Positions 7,753 through 16,871 of a stretch of 64,000 nt of DNA are shown here, one piece after another. The notes under the pieces were generated by a model, which did not search any database, was not told the origin of the DNA, and worked only from the letters and a program-made list of their open reading frames with translations. Position 1 is the first letter of the stretch, and every line of letters begins with the position of its first letter. The stretch spans positions 1 through 64,000 of the forward strand of contig NZ_FNEK01000023.1 of the NCBI RefSeq assembly GCF_900099935.1. The letters are read 5' to 3'. Origin of the DNA: Aliiruegeria lutimaris (GTDB lineage: Bacteria > Pseudomonadota > Alphaproteobacteria > Rhodobacterales > Rhodobacteraceae). The position numbers and the translations under genes were made by a program.

Positions 7753-8931
7753 ATGGCTGAACATGTGGATGTCGCGATCATTGGCGGCGGGATCATGGGA
7801 GCTTCGACCGCCTATTGGCTGAGCCTGTTTGACCCGGCGTTGCGTGTCTGTGTCTACGAGCGCGACCCAACGCATGAATTCTCCTCGACGGCGCTCTCCG
7901 TTGCGTCGATCCGGCAGCAGTTCACGGTGCCGGTCAATGTCAGGATTTCCCGCTTCGGCATTGAATTCATAAGGGAATTTCAGCATCTTACTGCTAAGGT
8001 GGGCGGCATCGATCTCGGGTTTCGCGGAAATGGCTACCTGTTTCTGGCCGGTAGCGAGACAGCCGCCGAAATCCTGCACGAGGCGGTCGAGATGCAGCGA
8101 CGCGAAGGGGCAGGGACGGTGACTCTCACCGCCGATCAGGTCTCCCGGCAATTCCCTTGGATCAGCGCCGAGGGTATCTCGCTTGCGTCCTTTGGTGGCA
8201 GTACGGAAGGCTGGTTCGACAATATGGGCCTGTTGGCCGGTCTGCGCGACCTGGCGCGGCTGCAAGGGGTCCGTTTCGAGCATGCCGAGGTTGTCGACGC
8301 CGATTACGCTGGCAGGGCAATCCGGTCGCTCTTGCTCGCGGACGGGCGCCAGGTTTCTGTTGGAGAGGTTGTGAACGCAGCCGGGCCGAGGGCGTCGCTT
8401 TTCATGCAAAAACTGGATGAGGTTTTTCCGGTAGAACCCAGAAAAAGAACGGTTTTTGTGGTTGATGCTCCAAATGCGCGGCATCCCGGAGCGCCCTTGC
8501 TGATTGACTATCAGGGCTATTATGTGCGGCCGGAAGGAACCGTCTGGATCACCGCCACCGTGCCGGAAGATGACGCAGCGGTCGATTGGGACGATTTCGA
8601 CGCAAGGCATTGGGATTTCGAGGAAAACATCTGGCCGAAACTCTACACGCGCATTCCGGGCTTCGATCAGGCAAAGGTCATTCGCCATTGGGTCGGGCAT
8701 TACGCGTTCAACACTCTGGATCAGAATGCGATTCTCGGGCGGCACCCGAACTGGGACAACTTGCTGCTGATCAACGGGTTTTCAGGCCACGGTCTGCAAC
8801 AGGCACCGGCCATGGGGCGTGGATTGGCCGAATTGCTGGTTCATGGCGGCTTCCGGAGCCTCGATCTGTCCGAGTTTTCGATGGAACGGATCCTTGAAAA
8901 CCGACCGTTCCGCGAGCGCAGCATCGTGTAG
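7753..8931 (+). CDS. FAD-dependent oxidoreductase of the DAO family
   Basis: A 392-residue flavoprotein related to glycine, sarcosine and D-amino-acid oxidases. The N-terminal Rossmann motif AIIGGGIMGASTAYWL (residues about 8-23) binds FAD, and SSTALSVASIRQQF matches the FAD-contacting region of the DAO family. The C-terminal block LLINGFSGHGLQQAPAMGRGLAELL is the usual closing FAD signature. The natural substrate is unknown; secondary or N-methyl amines are likely for the family. AAGGG precedes the ATG. It is divergent from aroQ across 111 bp. Confidence 0.85.
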   Translation: MAEHVDVAIIGGGIMGASTAYWLSLFDPALRVCVYERDPTHEFSSTALSVASIRQQFTVPVNVRISRFGIEFIREFQHLTAKVGGIDLGFRGNGYLFLAGSETAAEILHEAVEMQRREGAGTVTLTADQVSRQFPWISAEGISLASFGGSTEGWFDNMGLLAGLRDLARLQGVRFEHAEVVDADYAGRAIRSLLLADGRQVSVGEVVNAAGPRASLFMQKLDEVFPVEPRKRTVFVVDAPNARHPGAPLLIDYQGYYVRPEGTVWITATVPEDDAAVDWDDFDARHWDFEENIWPKLYTRIPGFDQAKVIRHWVGHYAFNTLDQNAILGRHPNWDNLLLINGFSGHGLQQAPAMGRGLAELLVHGGFRSLDLSEFSMERILENRPFRERSIV

Positions 8932-9059
8932 CAACAACATGCTTCCCGCTCCGAGCCTTGCACTCCCGAGAACGCGGAGTTGCATCGGAGGCGTGCAGTT
9001 ATCGGCTTTGCCGCATGTTATGGGCCGCGAAACACGGTTACGGTCGCGTCAAAGCCGGG

Positions 9060-9082
9060 TTTTGCCGATTCAGAGGGCAAAA
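9060..9082. promoter_or_regulatory. Inverted repeat upstream of the rquA-like gene
   Basis: TTTTGCC (9060-9066) and GGCAAAA (9076-9082) form a perfect 7-bp inverted repeat with a 9-bp spacer, 67 bp before the ATG at 9150. The size and symmetry fit a dimeric regulator's operator, but the site resembles no regulator I can name. Confidence 0.4.
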
Positions 9083-9149
9083 TCGATGTAGTGGCGATGC
9101 GCCGATATACGAAGGGGCGAAAACCCCGGTACTTGGAAAGGGTCCAGTC

Positions 9150-9896
9150 ATGAATGCGAGTGTCGATTTCGGAGGCAATGACAAGATTGAGCCGGTTACC
9201 ACCGTGCCAGCGGCTTCCTGGGGCGACACGCCCGCGCCGAAACTGCCCGATTACCTGGTCGACGTTTACACTTGGGCCTATGTCGCGCCGAACATGGTTG
9301 AACTGCTGGACCGGGAAGTCGTCGTGGCGACGATCCTCTGGATGCAGCAGAACAAGCTGATGCGCGCCGCGAGGGACGAAATCACACCGGGCGATCGCGT
9401 GCTTCAGCCGGCTGCCGTGTACGGCAAGCTCGTCAGCCACCTGGCCAAGAAGGTCGGCCCGGACGGTGAATATAGCGTCACCGATATTCAGAACGTCCAG
9501 ATCGAGCATGTGAACCGCAAAATCGCCGATCTGCCGCAAACCCGCACTGGCATCTGCGATGCACGGACCACGGGCGAAGGGCTCTATGACGTGGTAAACT
9601 CGTATTTTCTGATGCATGAGGTTCCCAAGGACTACAAACACGCCATCGCCAACAATCTCGCCAGCCGGGTGAAACCTGGCGGCAAGCTTATGTTCGTTGA
9701 CTACCACGAGCCGGTGATGTGGCATCCGATGCGTCCGATCATCTGGCTGGTCTTCAAATGGCTGGAGCCGTTCGCGAAGGCGCTGTGGAGCAATGAGCTT
9801 TGGGACTACGTCGAAGACAAGGACAAGTTCGAGTGGCGCAAGGAGACGATCTTTGGTGGGCTGTACCAAAAGGTTGTCGGCGTTCGGAAGGCCTGA
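9150..9896 (+). CDS. rquA: Rhodoquinone biosynthesis protein RquA (SAM-dependent, methyltransferase fold)
   Basis: A 248-residue protein that I recognise as RquA, the enzyme needed to convert ubiquinone to the low-potential quinone rhodoquinone. The diagnostic blocks are LPDYLVDVYTWAYVAPNMVELLD, the altered SAM motif VLQPAAVYGKL in place of the usual DxGxGxG, YFLMHEVPKDYK, and PGGKLMFVDYHEPVMWHPMRP. The last two match class I methyltransferase motifs in order. GGAAAGGG sits seven bases before the ATG at 9150. The gene stands alone, with an inverted repeat upstream and an AT-rich patch (9955-9995) downstream that suggests acquisition by transfer. The call rests on recalled family sequence. A plain quinone or lipid methyltransferase is the alternative. 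Confidence 0.8.
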   Translation: MNASVDFGGNDKIEPVTTVPAASWGDTPAPKLPDYLVDVYTWAYVAPNMVELLDREVVVATILWMQQNKLMRAARDEITPGDRVLQPAAVYGKLVSHLAKKVGPDGEYSVTDIQNVQIEHVNRKIADLPQTRTGICDARTTGEGLYDVVNSYFLMHEVPKDYKHAIANNLASRVKPGGKLMFVDYHEPVMWHPMRPIIWLVFKWLEPFAKALWSNELWDYVEDKDKFEWRKETIFGGLYQKVVGVRKA

Positions 9897-9927
9897 TTCC
9901 AAAGGGTTACAGTGGGAACTGAAAGCT

Positions 9928-9951
9928 GGAACGGGTATTCGAGCCCGTTCC
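9928..9951. terminator. Hairpin behind the rquA-like gene
   Basis: GGAACGGG (9928-9935) pairs with CCCGTTCC (9944-9951) around an 8-nt loop, 32 bp after the stop codon. No T-run follows directly, but the next 45 bp are AT-rich. Probable terminator. Confidence 0.5.
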
Positions 9952-10186
9952 GGATGGATATTTATATTACATAATACTGATTATACGACTTTAGGTTGTG
10001 GAGTCTTGGGAGCTGTTGCGCCATGACACCGCGCCTGTTCTGCATCTCGAACGGCTTCCCCTGTCCAACTCACCTCCGACGTGCGCACCGGCACACGACT
10101 TGGATGGCTGAGACAGATACCGGTGCTGTCCTGGATTGAATTCCGTCAAAGCTGCTGCCACGCTGGAAAGCTGAAGGAGGCTCGAC

Positions 10187-10456
10187 ATGGCTGGCGGTTG
10201 GGCGCGCGATGGCGCTGTAAGTGAACAGATTGAAGACTCGATCCAGGACGAGCTTTCCCGCATGAAGGCGCGTGCGCGGCCTGTTGGCGAGAGCCTGACG
10301 CATTGCGCGGAATGCGACGAGCCGATCCCGGAGGCGCGCCGCGCCGCCCTGCCCGGCGTCAAGCTCTGTATCGATTGCCAGCAGGAACGCGACGCGCCCT
10401 ACAAGCACCGCGGCGGGATCAATCGCCGCGGCAGCAAGGACAGTCAGTTGAAATAG
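10187..10456 (+). CDS. DksA/TraR family C4-type zinc-finger protein
   Basis: An 89-residue protein with one C4 zinc finger: C40-x2-C43 and C61-x2-C64 within HCAECDEPIPEARRAALPGVKLCIDCQ. This is the DksA/TraR finger without the long coiled-coil arm of DksA, so it resembles short TraR/YbiI-type members. Such proteins can bind the RNA polymerase secondary channel. A role here is not shown. AAGGAGG lies six bases before the ATG, a near-perfect ribosome binding site. It is convergent with phoB. Confidence 0.9.
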   Translation: MAGGWARDGAVSEQIEDSIQDELSRMKARARPVGESLTHCAECDEPIPEARRAALPGVKLCIDCQQERDAPYKHRGGINRRGSKDSQLK

Positions 10457-10477
10457 TCGCGGGCTTGTCGGCGCCGG

Positions 10478-11170
10478 TCAGCCGAGCGCGTAGCCCGCGC
10501 CGCGCACCGTGCGCAAAGGATCGTCGCCGCCATGCTGGCAGAGCGCCTTGCGCAACCGTCCGATATGCACGTCAACCGTGCGGGTATCGACATAGATGTC
10601 GCGCCCCCAGACCCGGTCCAGGAGCTGCTCGCGGCTCCAGACGCGGCCGGGCTTCTCCATGAAGGTCGTCAGAAGCCGGAACTCGGTCGGGCCAAGCTTG
10701 AGCAACTGCTCGTTGCGATGGACCTTGTGGGTTTCTGCATCGAGCACGATATCGCCGAAGGTGAGCTTTTCGCCGACGCTGGCGGGCCGTGTCCGGCGCA
10801 ACTGCGCACGAATCCGGGCCATCAGTTCGGCCACCGAATAGGGCTTCACGACATAGTCGTCCGCCCCGGTTTCAAGCCCCCTCACCCGGTCAACCTCTTC
10901 GGAGCGCGCGGAAAGCATGATGATCGGCACGCCACGGGTGTCCGCCTGCATCTTGAGCCGCCGGCAGATCTCGATGCCCGACACGTTGGGCAGCATCCAG
11001 TCCAGCACGATCACGTCCGGTGCGTTCTCCTCGACGAGCAGGAGCGCCTCCTCGCCGTTTTCAGCCTTGTCGACGTGGAACCCCTCGGCTTCGAGATTAT
11101 AGGCGAGCACCTCCCGCTGCGCGGGTTCGTCCTCGACCACAAGCACCCTTGGTTGCTCCGGCGGAGACAT
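10478..11170 (-). CDS. phoB: Phosphate regulon response regulator PhoB
   Basis: A 230-residue OmpR/PhoB-type response regulator. The receiver domain (about 1-125) has the acidic pair at E13-D14, the phosphoacceptor Asp57 in VLDWMLPNVSG and the conserved Lys in VVKPYS. The C-terminal winged helix (about 135-228) contains LLTTFMEKPGRVWSREQLLDRVWG and VDVHIGRLRKAL, standard for PhoB. Phosphorylated by PhoR under phosphate limitation, it activates Pho-box promoters such as the one before pstS. The start overlaps the phoU stop by one base (TAATG). Confidence 0.95.
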   Translation of the reverse strand: MSPPEQPRVLVVEDEPAQREVLAYNLEAEGFHVDKAENGEEALLLVEENAPDVIVLDWMLPNVSGIEICRRLKMQADTRGVPIIMLSARSEEVDRVRGLETGADDYVVKPYSVAELMARIRAQLRRTRPASVGEKLTFGDIVLDAETHKVHRNEQLLKLGPTEFRLLTTFMEKPGRVWSREQLLDRVWGRDIYVDTRTVDVHIGRLRKALCQHGGDDPLRTVRGAGYALG

Positions 11171-11895
11171 TACGCACCCTCGCTATAATCGATCGATGTC
11201 CGGTCGGCCTTGGGACGCGGATCGTCGGGATATGCGCCGGTGTCGAGATAGATCACCTGTTCGGCAATCGCGGTCACGTGGTCGCCCATCCGCTCGATAT
11301 TCTTGGCGATGAAATGCAGGTGCATGCAGGCCGTGATATTGCGCGGATCTTCCATCATGTAGGTCAGGTAGTTGCGGAACAGCGAGTTGTACATCTGGTC
11401 CACTTCGAGGTCGCGCTGGCGGACATCCTCGGCCAGCTCGCTGTCGCGCTGGACGAAGGAATCCAGCGCGTCCTTGAGCATCACCTCGACCATCTTGGCC
11501 ATGCGGCGCACGGAGGAGCTGTTCTCTTCCACCGGCTTCATCTGCACCAGAACGCCGGTCCGCTTGGCCATGTTCTTGGCATAGTCGCCAATGCGCTCCA
11601 GGTTGTTGGCGATCTTCATGACGGCAAGGATGGTCCGCAGGTCGAAGGCCATCGGCTGACGCTCCGCAATGGTGAGCGCGGCCTCCTGCTGGATCAACGC
11701 TTCCAGCTCGTCGATGGCCCGGTCGGAATTGCGGACCTTCTCTGCCAGCTCCTCGTCGCGGGTGGATAGTGCCTGCGCGGCGTCCAGGATGGCGGCCTCG
11801 ACAAGACCGCCCATTTTCATGATATGCGCCTGGATTGCCTCCAGGTCGCGGTCATAAGCACGCGCAATGTGGCGCTCGGATTTGTCCATAACCAT
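11170..11895 (-). CDS. phoU: Phosphate signalling complex protein PhoU
   Basis: A 241-residue all-helical protein with the two PhoU repeats: AYDRDLEAIQAHIMKMGGLVE at the start and YMMEDPRNITACMHLHFIAKNIERMGDH in the second. PhoU links the PstSCAB transporter to PhoR and keeps the kinase in phosphatase mode when phosphate is plentiful. I chose the ATG at 11895, which has GGGAGA nine bases upstream. The ATG two codons further in is less well placed. It lies between pstB and phoB in one transcription unit. Confidence 0.95.
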   Translation of the reverse strand: MVMDKSERHIARAYDRDLEAIQAHIMKMGGLVEAAILDAAQALSTRDEELAEKVRNSDRAIDELEALIQQEAALTIAERQPMAFDLRTILAVMKIANNLERIGDYAKNMAKRTGVLVQMKPVEENSSSVRRMAKMVEVMLKDALDSFVQRDSELAEDVRQRDLEVDQMYNSLFRNYLTYMMEDPRNITACMHLHFIAKNIERMGDHVTAIAEQVIYLDTGAYPDDPRPKADRTSIDYSEGA

Positions 11896-11910
11896 GTCTC
11901 GGTCTCTCCC

Positions 11911-12708
11911 TTAGCCGATCCGGCCAGTGATGTAGCTTTCGGTGCGCGGATCTCTCGGGTTGGTGAAAATCTTCCCCGTCTCGCCGAATTCCACCAGGTT
12001 GCCGAGGTGGAAGAAGGCGGTTTTCTGGCTGACGCGCGCGGCCTGTTGCATGGAGTGGGTCACGATGACCACGGAGTAGTTCTCGCGCAGCTCGTCGATC
12101 AGTTCCTCCACCTGCGCGGTGGCGATCGGATCGAGCGCCGAGCAGGGCTCGTCCATCAGCAGCACTTCCGGCTCGGTCGCAATGGCGCGCGCAATGCACA
12201 GGCGCTGCTGCTGGCCGCCCGACAATCCGGTGCCCGGAGCGTCCAGACGGTCCTTGACCTCGTCCCAAATCGCACCGCGGCGCAGGGATTTCTCCACAAT
12301 TTCATCTAGTTCCGCCTTGTTCTTGGCGAGGCCGTGGATGCGCGGGCCATAGGCGATATTGTCATAGATCGATTTCGGGAAGGGGTTCGGTTTCTGGAAC
12401 ACCATCCCCACCTTGGCGCGCAGCTGGACCGGGTCCACCCGCTTGTCATAGATGTCCTCGCCGTCGAGCAGAAGGTTGCCCGTGACGCGGCAGATGTCGA
12501 TGGTGTCGTTCATCCGGTTCAGGCAGCGCAAGAAGGTGGATTTGCCACAGCCCGACGGGCCGATGAACGCGGTCACGGTCTTGTCTTCAAGCGTGACGTT
12601 CACGTCCTTGATGGCGTGGGTTGCACCATAATAGACCTGTACGTCACTGCATTCGAACTTGATTTCCTTGGTATCCACGGAGCGCTCCACTGGTCGCATG
12701 TCGTTCAT
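11911..12708 (-). CDS. pstB: Phosphate ABC transporter ATP-binding protein PstB
   Basis: A 265-residue ABC ATPase powering phosphate import. Walker A is GPSGCGKST, the signature is [16 protein letters not shown], Walker B is [14 protein letters not shown], and the switch His is in [14 protein letters not shown]. The region [20 protein letters not shown] is diagnostic of PstB. It is separated from pstA by 18 bp and from phoU by 15 bp, so it belongs to the pst-pho operon. Confidence 0.97.
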   Translation of the reverse strand: MNDMRPVERSVDTKEIKFECSDVQVYYGATHAIKDVNVTLEDKTVTAFIGPSGCGKSTFLRCLNRMNDTIDICRVTGNLLLDGEDIYDKRVDPVQLRAKVGMVFQKPNPFPKSIYDNIAYGPRIHGLAKNKAELDEIVEKSLRRGAIWDEVKDRLDAPGTGLSGGQQQRLCIARAIATEPEVLLMDEPCSALDPIATAQVEELIDELRENYSVVIVTHSMQQAARVSQKTAFFHLGNLVEFGETGKIFTNPRDPRTESYITGRIG

Positions 12709-12726
12709 TGTCTTGCCCTTCCCGGT

Positions 12727-14094
12727 TTACCAGCGACGCTCGAAGCGGCGGCGGAGGACGATGGCGAGGAAGTTCATGCAAAGCAGGAAGATCAATAGCA
12801 CGATGATCGCTCCAGATGCACGTTCCACGAAGGCGGGGTCGGCGCGGGTCGTCCAGTTATAGACCTGCACCGGCAGCGCCGAGGCGGGATCGAAAAAGCC
12901 CTCCGGCGGTGCCGAGGGGAATTCGCGGACGAAAGCCACCATGCCGATCAGCATCAGCGGCGCGGTCTCTCCGAGCGCCTGTGCAAGGCCGATGATGGTG
13001 CCGGTGAGGATGCCGGGTGCTGCCAGCGGCAACACGTGGTGGAACACGGACTGCATCTTGGAGGCCCCTACCCCGAGTGCCGCGTCGCGGATGCTTGGCG
13101 GTACAGATTTCAGGGAGGCGCGGGTCGAGATGATGATGGTCGGCAGGGTCATCAGCGTCAGCACGAGGCCGCCGACGACGGGCGCCGATTGCGGCAGGCC
13201 GGCATAGTTGATGAAGATGGCAAGGCCGAGGATACCGAAGACGATGGAGGGCACCGCGGCGAGGTTGGAGATATTCACCTCGATCAGGTCCGTTATCCAG
13301 TTCTTCGGCGCGAATTCCTCCAGGTAGATAGAGGCTGCCACGCCGATGGGCAGCGCGAGGCAGAGCACGATGATCATCATGTAGAGCGAGCCGAGCATCG
13401 CCACGCCGATACCGGCGGCTTCGGGGCGGTTCTCGGAAGCATCCGCCATGGTGATGAAGCCCCAGTTGAAATGGGTGGAAAGCGCCCCACCCTCTTTCAG
13501 CGCATCGGCCAACTGGAGCTGTCCGGGCGTGACATTGCTGTCCTTCTCGGCGCTCTCCATGCTCACCCGGCCCTTGTAATAGCCGTCGATCCGGCCGGAG
13601 GCGAGAAACTCGAACTCCACCGTGTCGCCGATCCGGTCCGGATGGGCGATGACGAAACGACGAAGCTGCGCGGCGGCCTCCTTGGAAATCATGGCCTCGG
13701 CATCCTTGCCGGAAACCCCGAACGTTTCGAAGCTGATCCCGAGTTCGTCGACCTTTGCAGCCATCGCGTTCTTGATCAGAGGCGCGTAGCCGAAGGTCGA
13801 GACCTTCTTGATCGCCTCGATATCGCGGGTGCCGTTCTTGTCGAGCTTGGCCTCGTCCAGGTAGACATCCAGCGTGATGAAGGTCTGATTGAAGGCCGGC
13901 AGGCCCTGGCCCAGGATCGAGGTCATGAGCATGATCAGCGCGGCAACGCCGATGCCTACCGCGGTCAGGCCATAGGCGCGGAAACGGGTCTCGGCGGCAT
14001 TGCGCTTCTTCGTGCGCGCATCCGCATCGAAGAGCGAGCCGGCATGCTTGCCCTGCTTCGGAGCAGGGGCTGCGTTTGCGGTTGCGTCGGTCAT
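12727..14094 (-). CDS. pstA: Phosphate ABC transporter permease PstA (long form)
   Basis: A 455-residue inner-membrane permease. The C-terminal ~270 residues carry the six-helix transport domain with the EAA-type loop (DAALGVGASKMQSVFHHVLPLAAPGILTG). The first ~180 residues form an extra soluble region with one membrane helix at about 40-65 (GIGVAALIMLMTSILG). This corresponds to the DUF3333 extension known from alphaproteobacterial PstA, so the protein is longer than the ~290-residue E. coli form. The start overlaps the pstC stop by 4 bp. Confidence 0.93.
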   Translation of the reverse strand: MTDATANAAPAPKQGKHAGSLFDADARTKKRNAAETRFRAYGLTAVGIGVAALIMLMTSILGQGLPAFNQTFITLDVYLDEAKLDKNGTRDIEAIKKVSTFGYAPLIKNAMAAKVDELGISFETFGVSGKDAEAMISKEAAAQLRRFVIAHPDRIGDTVEFEFLASGRIDGYYKGRVSMESAEKDSNVTPGQLQLADALKEGGALSTHFNWGFITMADASENRPEAAGIGVAMLGSLYMMIIVLCLALPIGVAASIYLEEFAPKNWITDLIEVNISNLAAVPSIVFGILGLAIFINYAGLPQSAPVVGGLVLTLMTLPTIIISTRASLKSVPPSIRDAALGVGASKMQSVFHHVLPLAAPGILTGTIIGLAQALGETAPLMLIGMVAFVREFPSAPPEGFFDPASALPVQVYNWTTRADPAFVERASGAIIVLLIFLLCMNFLAIVLRRRFERRW

Positions 14095-15572
14095 TCGTAC
14101 TGCTCCCGGTACTTGCGCACGATGTAGAGCGCCAGGACGTTCAGCCCCAGCGTGATCACGAAGAGGGTCAGGCCGAGGGCAAAGGCGACAAGGGTCTCGG
14201 GGCTGGCGAAATCGGTGTCGCCGGTCAGCTGCGAGACGATCTTGACCGTCACGGTTGTCATTGCCTCGAAGGGATTGACCACCGCGCCCAGGCCTGCCTG
14301 GAACTGCGCGGCGGCGGCCCCTGCCCCCATCACCACGATCATGGTCTCGCCGATGGCGCGCGAGGCAGCCAGCAGCACGGCGCCGACGATACCCGGCAGC
14401 GCGGCCGGCAGGACAACCTGCTTGATCGTCTCCGAATGGGTGGCGCCGAGGCCGAAGGAGCCGTCCCGCATCGCCTGCGGCACGGCGTTGATGATGTCAT
14501 CCGAAAGCGAGGAGACGAAGGGGATGAGCATGATCCCCATCACCAGCCCGGCCGTCATGACCGAGTTGGTCGAATTGCCCAGGCCCAGCGGCGCGGCGAA
14601 CCAGTCGCGCACGATCGGGCCGACCGTGATCAGCGCGAACAGACCGTAGACGATGGTCGGGATGCCGGCGAGGATCTCGATCATCGGCTTGGCGACGGCG
14701 CGCAGCTTGGGCCCCGCATATTCCGACAGGTAGATCGCGGCAAACAGGCCGATCGGCACCGCCACCGCGAGTGCGACGAAGGAGATGTAGAGCGTGCCCC
14801 AAAGCAGCGGCAACATGCCCAGCTCGGAGTCGCCACGGAAATCCGGCGCCCATTTGGTGCCGAAGAAGAAATGCTGCCAGGGGTACTTCTCGAAGAAATT
14901 CCCGGTCTCGAACAGCATCGACATAACGATGCCGACGGTTGTCAGGATGGCGATGGTCGAGGCCAGGATCAGGATGATCTTGATACCCGATTCCACCGTG
15001 TTGCGTGCCCGGAAATCCTTGTCGCTGCGCAGGACCGCGACCGCGAAACCGGCAGTTGCCAGCACCAGCACCGCGACGCTCATCCAGAGCGCGGAGATCG
15101 CGGAAAGGTTGCGATATAGCTGCGCGGCCTGCAGGACAGGCTGGGTCACGTCGGAGGTGATGATCGCTCCGGTTTCCTTGAGGCGCTCCGTCACATCGGA
15201 GAGGTTGGCGTCGATGTCATGCGACGTCGCCGCGTCCATCAGCCCCTGCTGGACCGCCATGTCCAGGGCGCCGGCGGCGCGCCGGACTTCGGCCATCACC
15301 AGGCTGCGGGAACCCGATTCCGCGATTGTCGCTTCGGGAATGCCTGCACCAACGGTGTTTTCGATCCAGTTCGGCGCAACCAGAAGCCAGGCGGCCAGAA
15401 CGAGCAAGGCTGGCACAGCCGTCAACATGAAGGCGTGCCAGCCATAGTAATTCGGAAGGGAGTGCAGCTGGCGCGTGTCGCCGCCTGCAGAGCCGAGCGC
15501 ACGCATGCGCCCGACGTAAAAACCGATCAATCCGAGTCCGAGGACTGCGAGGACGATCCAGAGCACCGGCAT
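14091..15572 (-). CDS. pstC: Phosphate ABC transporter permease PstC (long form)
   Basis: A 493-residue inner-membrane permease. The N-terminus begins with a membrane helix (LWIVLAVLGLGLIGFYVG) and includes an extra domain of roughly 180 residues as in other alphaproteobacterial PstC proteins. The transport domain follows, with the conserved loop DGSFGLGATHSETIKQVVLPAALPGIVGAV. With PstA it forms the translocation channel. A 173-bp gap separates it from pstS; a GCCGG/CCGGC hairpin in that gap may favour higher pstS expression. Confidence 0.93.
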   Translation of the reverse strand: MPVLWIVLAVLGLGLIGFYVGRMRALGSAGGDTRQLHSLPNYYGWHAFMLTAVPALLVLAAWLLVAPNWIENTVGAGIPEATIAESGSRSLVMAEVRRAAGALDMAVQQGLMDAATSHDIDANLSDVTERLKETGAIITSDVTQPVLQAAQLYRNLSAISALWMSVAVLVLATAGFAVAVLRSDKDFRARNTVESGIKIILILASTIAILTTVGIVMSMLFETGNFFEKYPWQHFFFGTKWAPDFRGDSELGMLPLLWGTLYISFVALAVAVPIGLFAAIYLSEYAGPKLRAVAKPMIEILAGIPTIVYGLFALITVGPIVRDWFAAPLGLGNSTNSVMTAGLVMGIMLIPFVSSLSDDIINAVPQAMRDGSFGLGATHSETIKQVVLPAALPGIVGAVLLAASRAIGETMIVVMGAGAAAAQFQAGLGAVVNPFEAMTTVTVKIVSQLTGDTDFASPETLVAFALGLTLFVITLGLNVLALYIVRKYREQYE

Positions 15573-15745
15573 CGTGCTACCTCACCAATTCGCTGTTTTC
15601 GTCATCGGGGTGATAGCACATCCCTGAAACGACGGCACCCGCCGGCAGCGTTTCCGGCAGTCTGAGCGGGGCACGGGGGAGAAAGTCAACTTGGGTGGGA
15701 GGGCGGCACGCGACCGCTCTCCCGAAGGGCATTCGCCCGCGCGGC

Positions 15746-16786
15746 TCACATGCCGCCCATGACCTCTTCGGCCTCGACAGCAGTCTGGGTGGCGGCCAGT
15801 TCCGGATCGGAAACCAGGCCATAGGCAGCCAGCGGGCCATCGGGGCCGGCAATCTCGTCGGCAACGAAGAACTGCGCGTACTCTTTCAGGCCGGGGATCA
15901 CGCCGATATGGGCCTTCTTGATGTAGAAGAACAGCGGACGGGAGACCGGGTACTCGCCGGTGGCGATGGATTCGGTGGAGGGCATCACGTCGCCCATGGT
16001 CGCGACCTTCAGCTTGTCGGTGTTGTTCTCGTAGAAGGCCAGGCCGAAGATGCCGACACCGTTTGGGTTGGCGTCGATGCGGGCCAGGGTCTCGGTGTAG
16101 TCGCCGTCGATATCGACAGCCTTGCCGTCGGTACGCAGGGAGATACAGGCCTTTTCGGCGGCTTTTTTGTCGCCGCCATTCTTTGCCATGATGGCCTCGA
16201 AAGCGCCGGTGGCTTCACAGCCGGCCAGCACGACCTTCTCTTCGAAGACTTCACGCGTGCCGTGCTTGGTGCCCGGAGGGAAGGCGATGATGTCGACGGC
16301 CGGCAGATCGGCGTTGAAATCGGCCCACTGCTGGTAGGGGTTTTCGACGATGGCGCCGTCAACCAGCACCTTGTCGCTCAGCGCGTTGAAGATGTCGGCG
16401 GGCTCGAGCGCGGTAAAGGCCGGGCCGTTGGTCTGGGAGGCAAAGACGATCCCGTCATAGCCGATGCGAACTTCGATGATGTCCTTCACGCCGGCTTCGG
16501 CGCAGGCCTGGATCTCGGAATCCTTGATCTTGCGCGAAGCGTTCGCGATGTCGATGGTGTTTTCGCCCACGCCTTCGCAGAAGCGCTTGAGGCCAGCGGA
16601 CGACCCGCCGGATTCAACAACGGGGGTCGGGAAGTCGAAGTTCTCGCCAAAGGCTTCGGCAACGATCGAAGCGTAGGGCAGAACGGTCGAGGAACCGGCG
16701 ACTTGAACGTTGTCACGGGCGGCGGCAGCGGTGGCCGAAACGGCTGCGATCGCCAGTGCAGAGGCGGTCAGCTTCACGAGAGACAT
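15746..16786 (-). CDS. pstS: Phosphate-binding protein PstS
   Basis: A 346-residue periplasmic binding protein that captures phosphate for PstCAB. A Sec signal peptide occupies about residues 1-23 (LTASALAIAAVSATAAAA). The mature protein begins with the phosphate-binding loop VQVAGSSTVLPYAS, followed by VVESGGSSAGLKRFCEG and ANASRKIKDSE, all family hallmarks. The start at 16786 has GGAGA six bases upstream; the in-frame ATG at 16798 does not. A three-repeat Pho box lies 86 bp upstream, so the gene should be strongly induced on phosphate starvation. Confidence 0.95.
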   Translation of the reverse strand: MSLVKLTASALAIAAVSATAAAARDNVQVAGSSTVLPYASIVAEAFGENFDFPTPVVESGGSSAGLKRFCEGVGENTIDIANASRKIKDSEIQACAEAGVKDIIEVRIGYDGIVFASQTNGPAFTALEPADIFNALSDKVLVDGAIVENPYQQWADFNADLPAVDIIAFPPGTKHGTREVFEEKVVLAGCEATGAFEAIMAKNGGDKKAAEKACISLRTDGKAVDIDGDYTETLARIDANPNGVGIFGLAFYENNTDKLKVATMGDVMPSTESIATGEYPVSRPLFFYIKKAHIGVIPGLKEYAQFFVADEIAGPDGPLAAYGLVSDPELAATQTAVEAEEVMGGM

Positions 16787-16871
16787 AGTGTTCTCCATGG
16801 CAGTGGTTTTGGTTGGACCGTCGCTCTCCGACGGCCTCGAGTGGCGTTTAGTCTTCTCTCGTTGGCCTTTT

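Noticed and set aside
7642-8745. Long minus-strand open frame extending aroQ upstream by 368 codons
   Set aside because: It is antisense to the FAD oxidoreductase gene, whose protein has clear family motifs. AroQ similarity starts only at the ATG at 7641, which has a ribosome binding site.
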